64,000 nt of DNA from Pomphorhynchus laevis (Eukaryota > Acanthocephala > Palaeacanthocephala > Echinorhynchida > Pomphorhynchidae): NCBI GenBank assembly GCA_012934845.2, contig WNNJ02003468.1, positions 62,001 to 126,000 of the forward strand, given 5' to 3'. The notes beneath the pieces are model-generated. The model was not told the DNA's origin, searched no databases, and was given only the letters and a program-made list of their open reading frames with translations. Numbering within the stretch: position 1 is the first letter of the stretch; every line of letters starts with the position of its first letter. Of this stretch, positions 10,241 through 20,045 are shown piece by piece. Position numbers and translations under genes: made by a program.

Positions 10241-11486
10241 GAATATTACCAATTAATAAAATATCAATTTTATATTATAAAATAAATTTTATAATCTATT
10301 TAAAAAATATATATTAATTTATATAAATGATCATTATTTATATATTTATCGATGAGAGTTAAGTAAGACAAATTCAATACGAGCATTATATTATCCACAA
10401 GAACGAAAAACTAATATTGTAAATTAATAAAATATCAATACTATATAGCAAAATAAATTTTATAATCTATTTTAATATTATATATAACTACGATAAATTT
10501 TAAAAGTTTAAATAATAACATGTTTTGAAATGCTATATTTACATGATGCATATTAAATTTTATATTTTAATAATGACATATGATAAGATTATGTAATAAT
10601 ATTATTAATATCAATAGAATTAAAGTCACAAAAATTTTGCAGTTAAAACAAAACAAATAACGCCATTCAAACTAACCTTATTTAATCAATATAAAACGTT
10701 TTACTGCATCAAGTTTATTCTAGAAGTTTAAAATTATTTCAAAAATTCATAAAAAGATTGCTTTTGCTTCTATAATGCAAAACTTAGACATTTAGTCACA
10801 CATTTAGTTCAATTACTAAACTTTACTAGTTACAACGTGTTAAAAATCAGTGCAATTGTTATACGAAAATCTATATTGTAGAACAATATAGATTTGTACG
10901 AATGTCATTCTCACCGGATAAAAATTTCAATACGTTTTCGCTGCATCCTGTTAAAATACAGTAACTTATTAAAAAATTGTTTTCTAAATAAAAAAATGTT
11001 ATATATTGTAAAAGCTAGAAAATTCTTTGCCTCTAGTGAAACATACCGGTCTTAACAAGTTACATAATTTAACACGTTTTTGGTAAACTAGAAGATATAT
11101 TTTGCATGCACTAAATTGTTAGGAAATTCAATTTTTTTATTTTTCTAAAATAAAAAATGGTTAAACACATTATTCCTTGTGATTGATTATCAAATAAATA
11201 TCCACAATTATTGTGGATATTTATTTTAATATTTAAACATGAATTTCCATATTGAATATGAACATAATTAATTTTTAATTTATCATTATTAATATAATTT
11301 ATAAATTAAATTATATATTAAGATAAGATAAATTATATATTAAATGTAATTAACCATAAAATAATTAACCATAATTAAGCATATTTGAGATGTATAATTT
11401 TAAATAAAGACTAACATAAAGACTAACATAATAAAGACTAAATTTAGACTGACATATTTAATAATAATATATTTTAAACTATTAGG
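10241..11486. other. AT-rich spacer with two palindromes
   Basis: No gene seen. Two clean inverted repeats are present: 10867-10895 (13-bp arms AAATCTATATTGT, 3-nt loop) and 11192-11226 (17-bp arms AAATAAATATCCACAAT, 1-nt spacer). A short degenerate tandem run of AAAGACTAACATAAT lies near 11404-11450. Confidence 0.4.
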
Positions 11487-11548
11487 AGGTTGCTCCACCA
11501 CTGCGCCAATAAGTTGAGAGAACTTCACGGCATCAGCCGTCGAGCTGG
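11487..11548 (-). repeat. Fragment of the RT/nuclease retroelement
   Basis: About 60 bp (GGAGGTTGCTCCAC-ACTGCG and onward) match 8443-8502 with only a few differences, and in the same orientation. This is a separate small fragment of the 5' part of the retroelement at 6330-8520. Confidence 0.75.
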
Positions 11549-11933
11549 AACAAATAATATTAATAATATCAACAAACAAATAATATATAAGCTGGAACAA
11601 ATAATATTTATTTTATAATATAAAATTGATATTTTATTAATAGGTAATATTCTATTAATATTCTATCATTTTATTAAATGATAACGAAATATATTTTTAA
11701 AATACAGCTTAGGTTCCGGTTTAAAACTATTGAAATAAATAACAATCCCTCTTAAAGACTAATTACAGCTTATATGGAAATATAAGCTGGAACAAATAAT
11801 ATTTTCTTATGGAAAATATTTTATTATAATTAAACAATATAATATCATTAAAAATGTAAAAAACATCCAAAATAATTATTTAATTTTATAAAATTAAAAC
11901 TAAATTATTACGCTGGATTATATTAATTTATTA

Positions 11934-12075
11934 TGGCATTTTACCAACACGAGACTAGCAATAATTTATTTATCGATATTTGGGACAATGTCAATAACCG
12001 TTACCTTAAAAAGGGTCCTGATATTGGCCGATATATCGATAAATTATTGATGTTCTCGTGTCGGTAAAATGTCAT
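11934..12075. mobile_element. MITE-like inverted repeat element (about 140 bp)
   Basis: TGGCATTTTACCAACACGAG...TTTATCGATAT at the left is matched in inverse by ATATCGATAAATTATTGATG...GGTAAAATGTCAT at the right; arms about 45 bp, centre about 45 bp. The arm sequence is unlike the other MITEs here. No coding capacity. Confidence 0.7.
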
Positions 12076-12236
12076 TTAAAACTAACATTAGGTTGCAAAA
12101 GAATGTAATTCTTTCATATTACAAAAATCACAATATTAACTTGAATACTAAATACTCGTATGCATTCATTGACCTAACTAATAACTTATCCTTACTTCAT
12201 CTGTTTACATTGGATGCATTTCGTCTTATATGGTCA

Positions 12237-12375
12237 GTGTTGCATTCAATATGGTCACTATTGCATTGATTATGGTCATCTTGCATTAAATATGATCACT
12301 ATTGCATTGATTACTATCATATTGCATTCAATATGGTCACTGTTGCATTGATTATCGTCAGGTCAAAAAAATTTC
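12237..12375. repeat. Six subterminal repeats of about 21 bp
   Basis: The unit TTGCATTNAATATGGTCA, or TTGCATTGATTATGGTCA, recurs six times in direct order. The last copy runs into GTCAGGTCAAAAAA, which is also found, inverted, at the 3' side (15586-15606) and again at 16135-16147. Arrays like this are common transposase-binding sites near transposon ends. Confidence 0.75.
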
Positions 12376-12489
12376 TATATGTCAACAACGGAAATAATCT
12401 CAACATCTGTAAATGAATCATCAATTGACACCAATCACACACCAAATAATTCAAAGTTTAGAGAGATCCCAAGAAGAACTTAAGTATCT

Positions 12490-13065
12490 CCTTAATTGAG
12501 ATCACGTATTGTAGCGCTTTCAATTAATGGTAGTTGCACGGATCTCACACCAGATTGGCTTGCCCGGAACTTCAGCATCAAATATTGTATGTAAATTTCT
12601 ACAAACGGGCCAGGAACAAGTAAAGCCAACAGGTGGAAAACGACTATCAAACTTATCTAACAATGTACGACAATAGATTGATGATAATTGTTTACTTCCT
12701 CTTCCGAGATCGTGTCGCTCAAAAGTTTCGAGAATTAGAACAAGATTTTCCTTCTAAAGCATTCATTTTTAATAATAAAGTTTGTTTTAAAGTGTCATCA
12801 CGGCTTAAAACAGGAAGAGCGCGAGTAAGAACAAGATCAACAACAGTTTTATTAGCAAAGAGCAAAAATATTTCCGTTGTTGCGATAATGTCTAAGGATA
12901 AGCTTCTCTATCACAAAGTGCATGATAAAGCTGTTACATGGGATATTTTTCAGACTTGTTTATATGAATTAAAAGCTGCATGTGATGAAATTGGAACCAG
13001 AGGAAGGGCGAGAGTAGGAACAAGAGCAACAACAGTTCAATTAGCAAAGAGCAAAAATATTTTGT
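12490..13065 (+). pseudogene. Tc1/mariner-like transposase, N-terminal and central part
   Basis: The first part reads as a paired-type helix-turn-helix: RSRIVALSINGSC (about 12495-12540), then in another frame NIVCKFLQTG-x(7)-PTGGKRLSNLS (about 12575-12660), the usual Pax-like linker before the catalytic core. From 12690 the core follows as IFNNKVCFK...GRARVRTRSTT...KNISVVAIMSKDKLLYHKVHDKAV. The first catalytic acidic site, normally FxDE in this family, reads FNNK. After CDEIGT (about 12997) a second copy of GRARVGTRATT...LAKSKNI begins, so part of the core is duplicated, and the cargo starts straight after it. The frames are not continuous, so the protein is dead. The matching 3' part is at 15110-15545. 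Confidence 0.65.
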
Positions 13066-13640
13066 CGGCGTTGTCTCCGGCAAGCCAACAAGTTTGGCTT
13101 TCATGGATTGACCTGTCAGTTCGGGGGATTTCTGGCATCCGGCACGACGGGGTACGCGACATCGTTTTCCAGCCAGCAGTGTCAGCAGGATTACGGGTTG
13201 ATCAAGAGGTTACAAATATCGTCAGTAACTTGCGAGAACGTCCAGTTGATATTTTAATTTATGAGGACCCTCCACTGGCGGTTGACTTTGCCATAACCAA
13301 TCCACAGCAGAGTGCGTTCGTGACCATCGCCGCCCACATACCCTCTTATATTGCGAATAGATACGCCATATGTATCAAAGACAGAAAATATCAGCAAAAT
13401 ATGGAAGAAGGTGGGTATAGCTTCGCGACAGCGGTCGTCGAGACTTATGGAGGATGGAACAATCCAGGAGAAAAATTAATTCGAGTTATAGCACGGTCGA
13501 TGTCCTAGAGAAACAGGATCCCTTACAGTAAAGCAGTTGGGCACTTATTTCAGAGAGTGTCATTAGCCCTCATAAGAGGCAATGCAAAGGCAATTTTGAA
13601 GAGTTTAGATGAACTGGGCCAACCGTTATTAGAGAAGGAC
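13066..13640 (+). pseudogene. Nuclease-like (PD-(D/E)XK family) gene fragment inside the transposon
   Basis: Continuous coding sequence runs on from the transposase frame: LSPASQQVWLSW, RHDGVRDIVF, ERPVDILI, LAVDFAITNP, KDRKYQQNMEEGGYSF, VVETYGGWNNPGEKLIRVIA (to about 13507). After a stop, a further piece reads YSKAVGHLFQRVSLALIRGN (about 13525-13590). The order RPxD, VDFAxTNP, KxRKY, ETYGGW and RVSLALxRGNA is the same scheme as the C-terminal domain at 742-1165 and 6330-6560, but the sequence is clearly a different lineage. Family members often follow a reverse transcriptase; none is seen upstream here. The domain is in frame with the transposase remnant for about 290 codons, giving a chance fusion protein from 12633 to 13508. 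Confidence 0.5.
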
Positions 13641-14319
13641 CTAGGACAATGTAACGACCCACAATCCGGTTTAATATTGCGACAATCTTAAGTCTTAACT
13701 CATACAATTCATAATTTTTTAGTTAAGAGACGACCGAACATTCAGAGGTCGAGTTCCCAGATAATGAAACCAAAAACCGGATGATTGCGCGTTCTGAGGA
13801 AGTGTATGAACTATCTCAGGCCATTGATGTGGATCGGTACGAAAAGGAGGAATAAGGTCCGACTCGTTTGCTGCAAGAGTTTGAGCTGACGCACTGTCTC
13901 ATAAATAACGACACTGATGGAGACAAAACGCTAAACAATTCGATATGCGCGTTGGGCGCCGACAAATTTTCAATGCCTATAGCGAATGCCGGGAGAGGGG
14001 CGCTAGTCAGAAAGGTGGACTATGTGAACTCTATGAATAAGCGCGAATGGCTTAACACGATCGATGAGGGAAGTGGCGAGAATGACAAACATCAGAAACG
14101 GCTGCGAACGACGAGGAAGCAAAGACGACGATGCAGCGAAATTGACATAGAGAACTCCTTTATCCGAACGGATCAAAAACAAGGACAAGATGAGAAGAAC
14201 ACTAATCGCAAAAAGAGTGGAGGGCTTTCGCTATGGGAGGCATTAGCAAACCATGATTCCAGTGTAATGGCGTCAGCAGACATCCAGCACAACCATGTGC
14301 TGAATGAGACCGTTCAGGA
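13641..14319 (+). other. Unrecognised stretch with open frames between nuclease and Hsp90 pieces
   Basis: A long plus-strand frame (13868-14419, 183 residues) is charged and low in hydrophobic residues, with a basic run around KRLRTTRKQRRRC. A preceding short frame reads HSEVEFPDNETKNRMIAR. I recognise no family. The base composition (more GC than the flanks) matches the Hsp90 piece that follows, so this may be 5' flanking sequence brought in with it. The last 100 bases of the long frame overlap the Hsp90 fragment in another frame and are shadow there. Confidence 0.25.
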
Positions 14320-15086
14320 TTGTTGTAACTCAGACCTCAGCCTTCCAGGCGTAAATTGCACAGTTAATCAGTTTCATTATCACCACGTTTTACTCGAACA
14401 AGGAAATCTTTCTGCGTGAACTCATTTCAAATGAATCTAACGCCCTAGACAAAATCAGGTACGAACCCCTGACCGACCCTACCAAACTCGTCTCCTGTAA
14501 GGAGCTCGACATCCATATCAATCCCGACAAGGACAACAAGCAGCTGAACATTGTCGACACCGGCATTGGCATGACGAAGGGCGACATGGTGAACAGTATA
14601 AGCACGATTGCCCGCAGTGGGGCGCGGGCCATTATAGAGGCACTACAGAGCGGAGTCGACATAAGCATGATTGGACAGTTTGGAGTATGCTTCTACTTGG
14701 CATATTTGATCGCGGACAGGGCCACGGTCGTGTCCAAGCATAATGACGACGAGTAGTACATCTGGGAGTCGAGTGCCGGTAGAAACTTTACGGTACGGCA
14801 TGACACTACGGGTGAACGTCTGAGCTGCGGGACAAAGATAACACTCTGGCTAAAGGAGGACCAGTTGGAGGAGTACCTTGAAGAACGCGAGATCAAGGAC
14901 ATTGTGAAGAAGCATTCCCGGTCCATCCAGTATCCTATTATGTTGGTCATGCGGAAGTAGCGCGAAAGGGAGATGTCTGATGACGAGACTGAGTCCGATG
15001 AAGCCGAGAAGAAGGAGGAAGACAAGATGAATGTAGATGAACAAGCCGAGAAAGATGACGAAGAGAAGCCCGAGAATTATGAATGA
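14320..15086 (+). pseudogene. Hsp90 (cytosolic, HSP90AA/Hsp83 type) N-terminal fragment, processed-like
   Basis: The frame reads through the Hsp90 ATPase domain without introns: FQA, then [113 protein letters not shown]. It then enters the acidic linker (SDDETESDEAEKKEED), ending at a stop near 15086. In normal Hsp90 the ATPase domain is followed by middle and dimerisation domains; both are absent. Stop codons interrupt it in three places (near the AEIAQ site, after HNDDE and after MLVMRK), and GQFGVGF is GQFGVCF. Identity to animal Hsp90 is high by eye, so the copy is not very old. It lies inside the transposon, between the two transposase parts. Confidence 0.85.
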
Positions 15087-15109
15087 ATTTTTAATAACTA
15101 TTCATAATC

Positions 15110-15545
15110 GAAAAAATAAATATTTCTGTTGTTGCGATAATGTCTAAGGATAAACTTCTCTATCACAAAGTGCATGATAAAGCTGTTACAGGGATATTTT
15201 TCAGACTTGTTTGAATGAATTAAAAGCTGCATGTGATGAAACCGGAATCAGATATCCTGTTATCATTCTTGATAATGCAAAGATGATCGCGGTTTAGATT
15301 TCTCTGGATTCATTACCGACCATCTACCTCTAAACTGTCCTTTTCTCAATTCAATTGAGAACTTAGTTAGTAAATGGAAACGTTTGATAAACATAAATAG
15401 GTTCAAATTAGAAGTACAACTTAAAAATTACATTAAATTACATTATTACGTTAAAGAAATAACTCCACAAAACTGTAGTGGATATTATGACTATATGTTG
15501 AGATATTTGAAAATGTTATATACAAGGGAGCGTATTGATTGCTAA
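15110..15545 (+). pseudogene. Tc1/mariner-like transposase, C-terminal part
   Basis: It resumes with NISVVAIMSKDKLLYHKVHD, a near copy of 12865-12950, then continues past it. VIILDNAK (about 15258-15285) carries the second catalytic aspartate. A further frame gives RGLDFSGFITDHLPLNCPFL then NSIEN (the usual PFLNPIE motif with the last acidic residue) and VSKWKRL. Frames shift at least twice. The spacing between the aspartate and the glutamate fits the Tc1/mariner DD(34-ish)E pattern. The open frame then gives ELQLKNYI-like helical sequence to about 15540. Confidence 0.65.
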
Positions 15546-15565
15546 AATGTAAATAAAAAAGTTAT

Positions 15566-16168
15566 TCTTTATTTGTTTAATTTTTATTTTTTGACCTGAC
15601 CATAATCAAAGCAACATTGACTTTATTGAATGCAAAATGAATTTCATATATCATTTCACATATTGATATATTTCATTATATATCAATATAACAAAATGTC
15701 TATTTTTATTATATTAAAAATTTAAAATAATATTTATATAATAGAAAATAAAATTTAAATTTTATTTTTAATTAAATTATTTTATATTAAATAAAATTAT
15801 AAAATGATTTAAATAAATTTAAATTTTCGATTTGCATTTTGGTATTTGAATGTTTTTACTATTTCTGTATGAATCGTTTAGATATTTATTATTTTTAACT
15901 TGCTGTTTAAATTAAAAAAAAGCGCACATAAGATTGATAAATTACATCCGTAGATTTGCTTATAAAAGAAAGTCAACCTCGTAATTATAAAGTAAGGATC
16001 CGCATTATCAACGCCATAAATAACACATGCGATAGACATTTCGTTATATTGATATATAATGAAATATATCAATATGTGAAATGATATATGAAATTCATTT
16101 TGCATTCAATAAAGTCAATGTTGCATTGATTATGGTCAGGTCAAAAAATAAAAATTAAACAAATAAAA
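15566..16168. mobile_element. Large fold-back (inverted repeat) at the transposon 3' side
   Basis: About 130 bp at 15566-15700 (TTTGTTTAATTTTTATTTTT...CAATATAACAAAATGTC) recur inverted at 16035-16168 with few differences, around a 334-bp centre without recognisable genes. The arms contain the transposon's own end repeat (GACCTGACCATAATCAA). This is either a non-autonomous relative inserted tail to tail or an inverted duplication of the transposon's end. Confidence 0.7.
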
Positions 16169-16768
16169 ATAAATTTCTAACAGTTGAAATATTGTTTCAA
16201 AAAAATACGTATTATTAGCTTGAACTCAATGAAATCAAAAAAGATTTTTAAGTACTTTTATAATTGACTAGAGGATCAATTAACTTTCATGAATAAAATT
16301 AAATGTTAAAAATATTGACGTGAGAGCGAAGTATTTACACCTGTCGATCCTTAATAATATAATAATTACACAATACGCGTAGTGTGTAATTATTACGTAA
16401 TTACTTATTACGTCTCTCATTTATAGTAATTACACTGAAATTGTAATTCCTAAACTCGTGCAAATCGAGTAAATATCATTTTTAATGTGTAAATGTAAAT
16501 GTTTTGTTTGTAAGAATGCTTTTTCTTATAGAAATCTCTAGGCGAGTCTAACAAGAAACCTAAATTTGTTGAATACGATTTTGGGAAATTCGATTATCCA
16601 TCTAATCTTCATCTCGCATACTTGTCACTTTCACGATATATTTCTGAACACAAATCATTCCCGTCGCCTTAGTGCCACGACCACGCTTGCATTTTGATAG
16701 ATTACGCTAATCAAATAGAATCGTTACATTATATTATTGATTATAATATTTCTTATTGATTATTTGAA
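16169..16768. other. AT-rich stretch, nothing recognised
   Basis: Sequence between the fold-back and the outer right end. No coding signal or repeat family is recognised. Confidence 0.35.
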
Positions 16769-16822
16769 CATGATGACCATATTTAATGCAACATTGATCA
16801 TATAGGACTAAAAACGCTGTTA

Positions 16823-17260
16823 ATAGTAGCCAATTATAGCTGACTTATTTTTAAGCTTTATAGAATATGAATTTGTTCATAACTGTTTAAAAAATAAATC
16901 TAAATTACATAAAGATATGAAATTAATGTTTTGATACATTGATGATATATGTGTATTTAACCCTAACAATTTTTATTCAATAAGCGAACAAATTTATCAA
17001 GGTATCCTTCCTTATTCTTAATAAAACTCATATTGATGAGTTTTATTACGAATAATAAGTTTTATTAAGTTTTATTAGATATGAACATTAAATTAACATT
17101 AACTAAAACTACTATTAATTTATATCGTAAAGATGACATATTTAAATTTACAAGAAACATATTTTTGCATGAGCATTCATGCATACCATATAATATAATA
17201 CATTAAATAATGAAATTTTAAGAATTGCAACAATATGTAACGATATTTGTTTTTTTAAAT
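16823..17260 (+). pseudogene. PLE reverse transcriptase fragment
   Basis: Matches the C-terminal half of the PLE protein at 24527-26308: SSPIIADLF-like start at about 16825, a YIDDICVFN motif C (about 16938-16965), LTKTTINLYRKDD and the HEHSCIPYN-like segment (to about 17205). It carries several small insertions and deletions. The 5' edge coincides with the right end of the composite transposon, which may have split this copy. Confidence 0.7.
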
Positions 17261-18139
17261 TATATAATTTACGTCTGCAATCTTTGCGCTAGAGTCGATA
17301 ATTTCATCGCCGAGCTATAGCGTCGATATAATCGGCCTAAGACATGTACTTATTTGGACATATGACCAAGAATATTTTCGGTGCTGAGTGGAATGGAAGT
17401 GGTCTCAATCTTACTAAGCTTGAAAGAAATGGTCTAAAAAATAGATTTTAACCGACCGAGGTTTGTATAAAAGCTTACAACAAAGAAATTCAAGGTTTGT
17501 TAGCTAATTACAATAATAAGGAATTTTTTTAAATATTAATGACATTTTGAATTAATGTGAGTTTGTGAGTATATAAAACACTAGATTTTAATCTGCCAAA
17601 GCTAGTATCCAGGCTAACAATGAAGAAATTTAAGTATTTTAACAAATTATAGGGATAATAATTTCAATTACATTTAAAATTATAAAATGAAATAATGTGA
17701 GATAGTGTAATATAATTTCTTTATGAATTGAGTGTAAATGCTAAAGAATATTTTTTATGATTTTACTTCAGATTTTACAGATAATCAATTTGATTTATTA
17801 ACAAATAATAATTTTTAATACAATTTTAATGTTGAATACTCAGCAAGTAAACACCTGCTGGCAAAACGATCGCTATTTCCAAAATGTAATGCTAAGGTCT
17901 TGCGCATGAAAAACTAATAAGGGGATAAAAAGCTCATCCTAATTCACCGCTCAGATAAAGTTTCTAAAACCGAATCTAAGATCAAATAGATGAGTCGTTG
18001 AAGCGTGATGTAATTATTCATATCAAACACAAAGGATATCAAGAACAAACACAAAAGGATATAAATTAAAAACTGATTTTTCGTTTTTATATATTGCCAC
18101 GTAAATTAATTTACATCCTTATTAATTTACATCCTTTAA
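17261..18139. other. Spacer, nothing recognised
   Basis: AT-rich sequence without a recognisable gene or repeat end. The part around 17290-17470 has a more mixed base composition, but I could not assign it. Confidence 0.35.
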
Positions 18140-18314
18140 TGGATGTAATTGAAATTAATACAAAAATAGAAAAAGCAATAAAAAATACAAAAAGCAAAAT
18201 TAAAATTAAAATTAAAATTTTTAGAGTACAATATGATTTTCGTACGCTTTATACAAATTTAGATTTACCTGATATTAAAGAAGCGTTAGTAAAATTAATT
18301 AACCTTATATTCGG

Positions 18315-18318
<4 letters not shown>
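18140..18318 (+). pseudogene. PLE reverse transcriptase fragment, 5' side of a split copy
   Basis: Reads VIEINTxI then YDFRTLYTNLDLPDIKEALV (RT motif A with the catalytic aspartate) and KLINLIFG, then enters a (TA)n tract. In the intact copy this point is followed by YTYICYNNYNAYL, whose DNA is itself TA-rich. The remainder of the same copy resumes at 19665. About 25 codons before motif A are replaced by a KIKIKI run. Confidence 0.7.

Positions 18319-18392
<74 letters not shown>
18319..18392. repeat. (TA)n microsatellite, left flank of the palindrome
   Basis: An almost pure AT dinucleotide tract. It begins where the PLE coding sequence has a short natural TATATATGTTATAAT run, and so probably grew from it. 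Confidence 0.95.
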
Positions 18393-18394
<2 letters not shown>

Positions 18395-18580
18395 CCGTTT
18401 GAGATCATGAAGATCGATTGGAATCGGGACTGGTGATCCTTTGATGGATTCTTATTTATGTAACGAATAGTTGCTAGGTCACACGAGGTGACTTTCGCAT
18501 TGAAAACCAGCTACAGAATCCTTCCTTCATGATATCCAATTCCATACACCCTGACTACTAACGGCGTTATTGCCACAACC

Positions 18581-18650
18581 GTTTTCGTTTCGCCCGCTTT
18601 TTGCCACATGTTGGTAGCCCCGGGCTCGTCAGAAGGCTGACTACCAACTC
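18581..18650 (-). ncRNA. Left-arm copy of the hammerhead-like segment
   Basis: Reverse complement of the segment at 19344-19425, with the GTTTCGCCCG...CGGGCTCGTCAG core strings in the left arm of the palindrome. Same reservations as for the right-arm copy. Confidence 0.25.
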
Positions 18651-18671
18651 TTCGCCTTTTGAAATTTGACT

Positions 18672-18740
18672 TATCCGAGATTCGAGCTGTCGCTCTCCGT
18701 ACTTGGCTTGCGCTCTTGACTGCTAGGCTACGAATCCAGG
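18672..18740 (-). promoter_or_regulatory. tRNA-like pol III boxes, left arm
   Basis: Reverse complement of the A- and B-box region described at 19271-19340; same sequence in the opposite arm of the palindrome. Confidence 0.45.
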
Positions 18741-19270
18741 ATTACCAGATTTCACACAGTATATGAAACCTTCCATCATGATATCCAGAAACTGCATTGT
18801 CCGAGATGCTTCTCTGGCATGCTTATTATAGATTTTACCGTTTGAGATCATTAAGATCGATTGGAATCGGGACTGGTGATCTTTTGATGGATTCTAATTT
18901 ATGTAACGAATAGTTGCTAGGTCACACGAGGCGACTTTCGCATTGGAAACCAGCTACAGAATCCTTCCTTCATGATATCCAATTCCATACACCCTTGTAT
19001 GGAATTGGATATAGGGTGTATGGAATTGGATATCATGAAGGAAGGATTCTGTAGCTGGTTTCCAATGCGAAAGTCGCCTCGTGTGACCTAGCAACTATTC
19101 GTTACATAAATAAGAATCCATCAAAGGATCACCAGTCCCGATTCCAATCGATCTTCATGATCTCAAACGGTAAAATCTATAATAAGCATGCCAGAGAAGC
19201 ATCTCGGACAATGCAGTTTCTGGATATCATGATGGAAGGTTTCATATACTGTGTGAAATCTGGTAATCCT

Positions 19271-19340
19271 GGATTCGTAGCCTAGCAGTCAAGAGCGCAA
19301 GCCAAGTACGGAGAGCGACAGCTCGAATCTCGGATAAGTC
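19271..19340 (+). promoter_or_regulatory. tRNA-like pol III promoter (A and B boxes), SINE head
   Basis: TAGCCTAGCAGT at 19278-19289 fits the A box consensus TRGCNNAGYNGG at 11 of 12 positions. GCTCGAATCTC at 19321-19331 resembles the B box GGTTCGANTCC. They are 43 nt apart, start to start, as in tRNA genes. The sequence begins GGATTCG and could fold as a worn tRNA, but no intact acceptor stem is visible. By analogy with tRNA-derived SINEs, this would drive RNA polymerase III transcription of the 443-bp unit. Confidence 0.5.
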
Positions 19341-19343
19341 AAA

Positions 19344-19425
19344 TTTCAAAAGGCGAAGAGTTGGTAGTCAGCCTTCTGACGAGCCCGGGGCTACCAACAT
19401 GTGGCAAAAAGCGGGCGAAACGAAA
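19344..19425 (+). ncRNA. Hammerhead-like core, cleavage site not matching
   Basis: CTGACGA (19376-19382) and GAAA (19417-19420) are joined by a 5-bp stem GCCCG/CGGGC (19383-19387 with 19412-19416). Next to CTGACGA, GCCTT (19371-19375) pairs with AAGGC (19350-19354), and TTTC (19344-19347) pairs with GAAA (19422-19425). That is the strand order of a type III hammerhead ribozyme. Between TTTC and AAGGC there is only AA, where GUH (the cleavage triplet) is required, so it would not cleave as read. A competing hairpin (GTTGGTAG with CTACCAAC) also exists. Confidence 0.3.
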
Positions 19426-19544
19426 ACGGTTGTGGCAATGGCGCCGTTAGTAGTCAGGGTGTATGGAATTGGATATCATGAAGGAAGGATTCTGTAGCTG
19501 GTTTCCAATGCGAAAGTCACCTCGTGTGACCTAGCAACTATTCG

Positions 19545-19930
<386 letters not shown>

Positions 19931-20045
19931 TAAATTATATATATGTTATAACACATATATAATTAATATATGTGTTATATTATATATGTAATTATATAAT
20001 GTATTATATATATTATATTATATATGTTATAATAATTATAACGCG

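Larger units (their letters stand above)
12226..16810 (+). mobile_element. Composite Tc1/mariner-like DNA transposon with cargo
   Basis: The left end (CTTATATGGTCAGTGTTGCA, 12226 onward) and the right end (about 16770-16808, read in reverse CCTATATGATCAATGTTGCA) form an imperfect terminal inverted repeat of about 35 bp. Inside lie transposase parts at 12490-13065 and 15110-15545, separated by about 2 kb that is not transposase: a nuclease-family gene, an unrecognised stretch and an Hsp90 fragment. A second possible right end lies at 15592-15640, where the inner end repeat recurs. The outer boundaries are therefore an inference; the element may be two related copies fused. Its right side abuts a PLE fragment that starts at about 16823. 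Confidence 0.5.

Noticed and set aside
12069-12269. Small open frame beginning MSFKTNIRLQ
   Set aside because: It overlaps the inverted repeat of a MITE and the subterminal repeats of a transposon; chance frame.
12237-12375. CRISPR-like array (regular repeats near a transposon)
   Set aside because: The units are contiguous and about 21 bp without unique spacers, and the genome is eukaryotic; these are subterminal transposon repeats.
18094-18402. 102-residue frame with a YIYIYI tail
   Set aside because: The tail is translated (TA)n; only the middle is genuine PLE sequence.
19271-19340. A functional tRNA gene
   Set aside because: A and B boxes are present but no complete cloverleaf or acceptor stem can be drawn; called a tRNA-derived SINE head instead.
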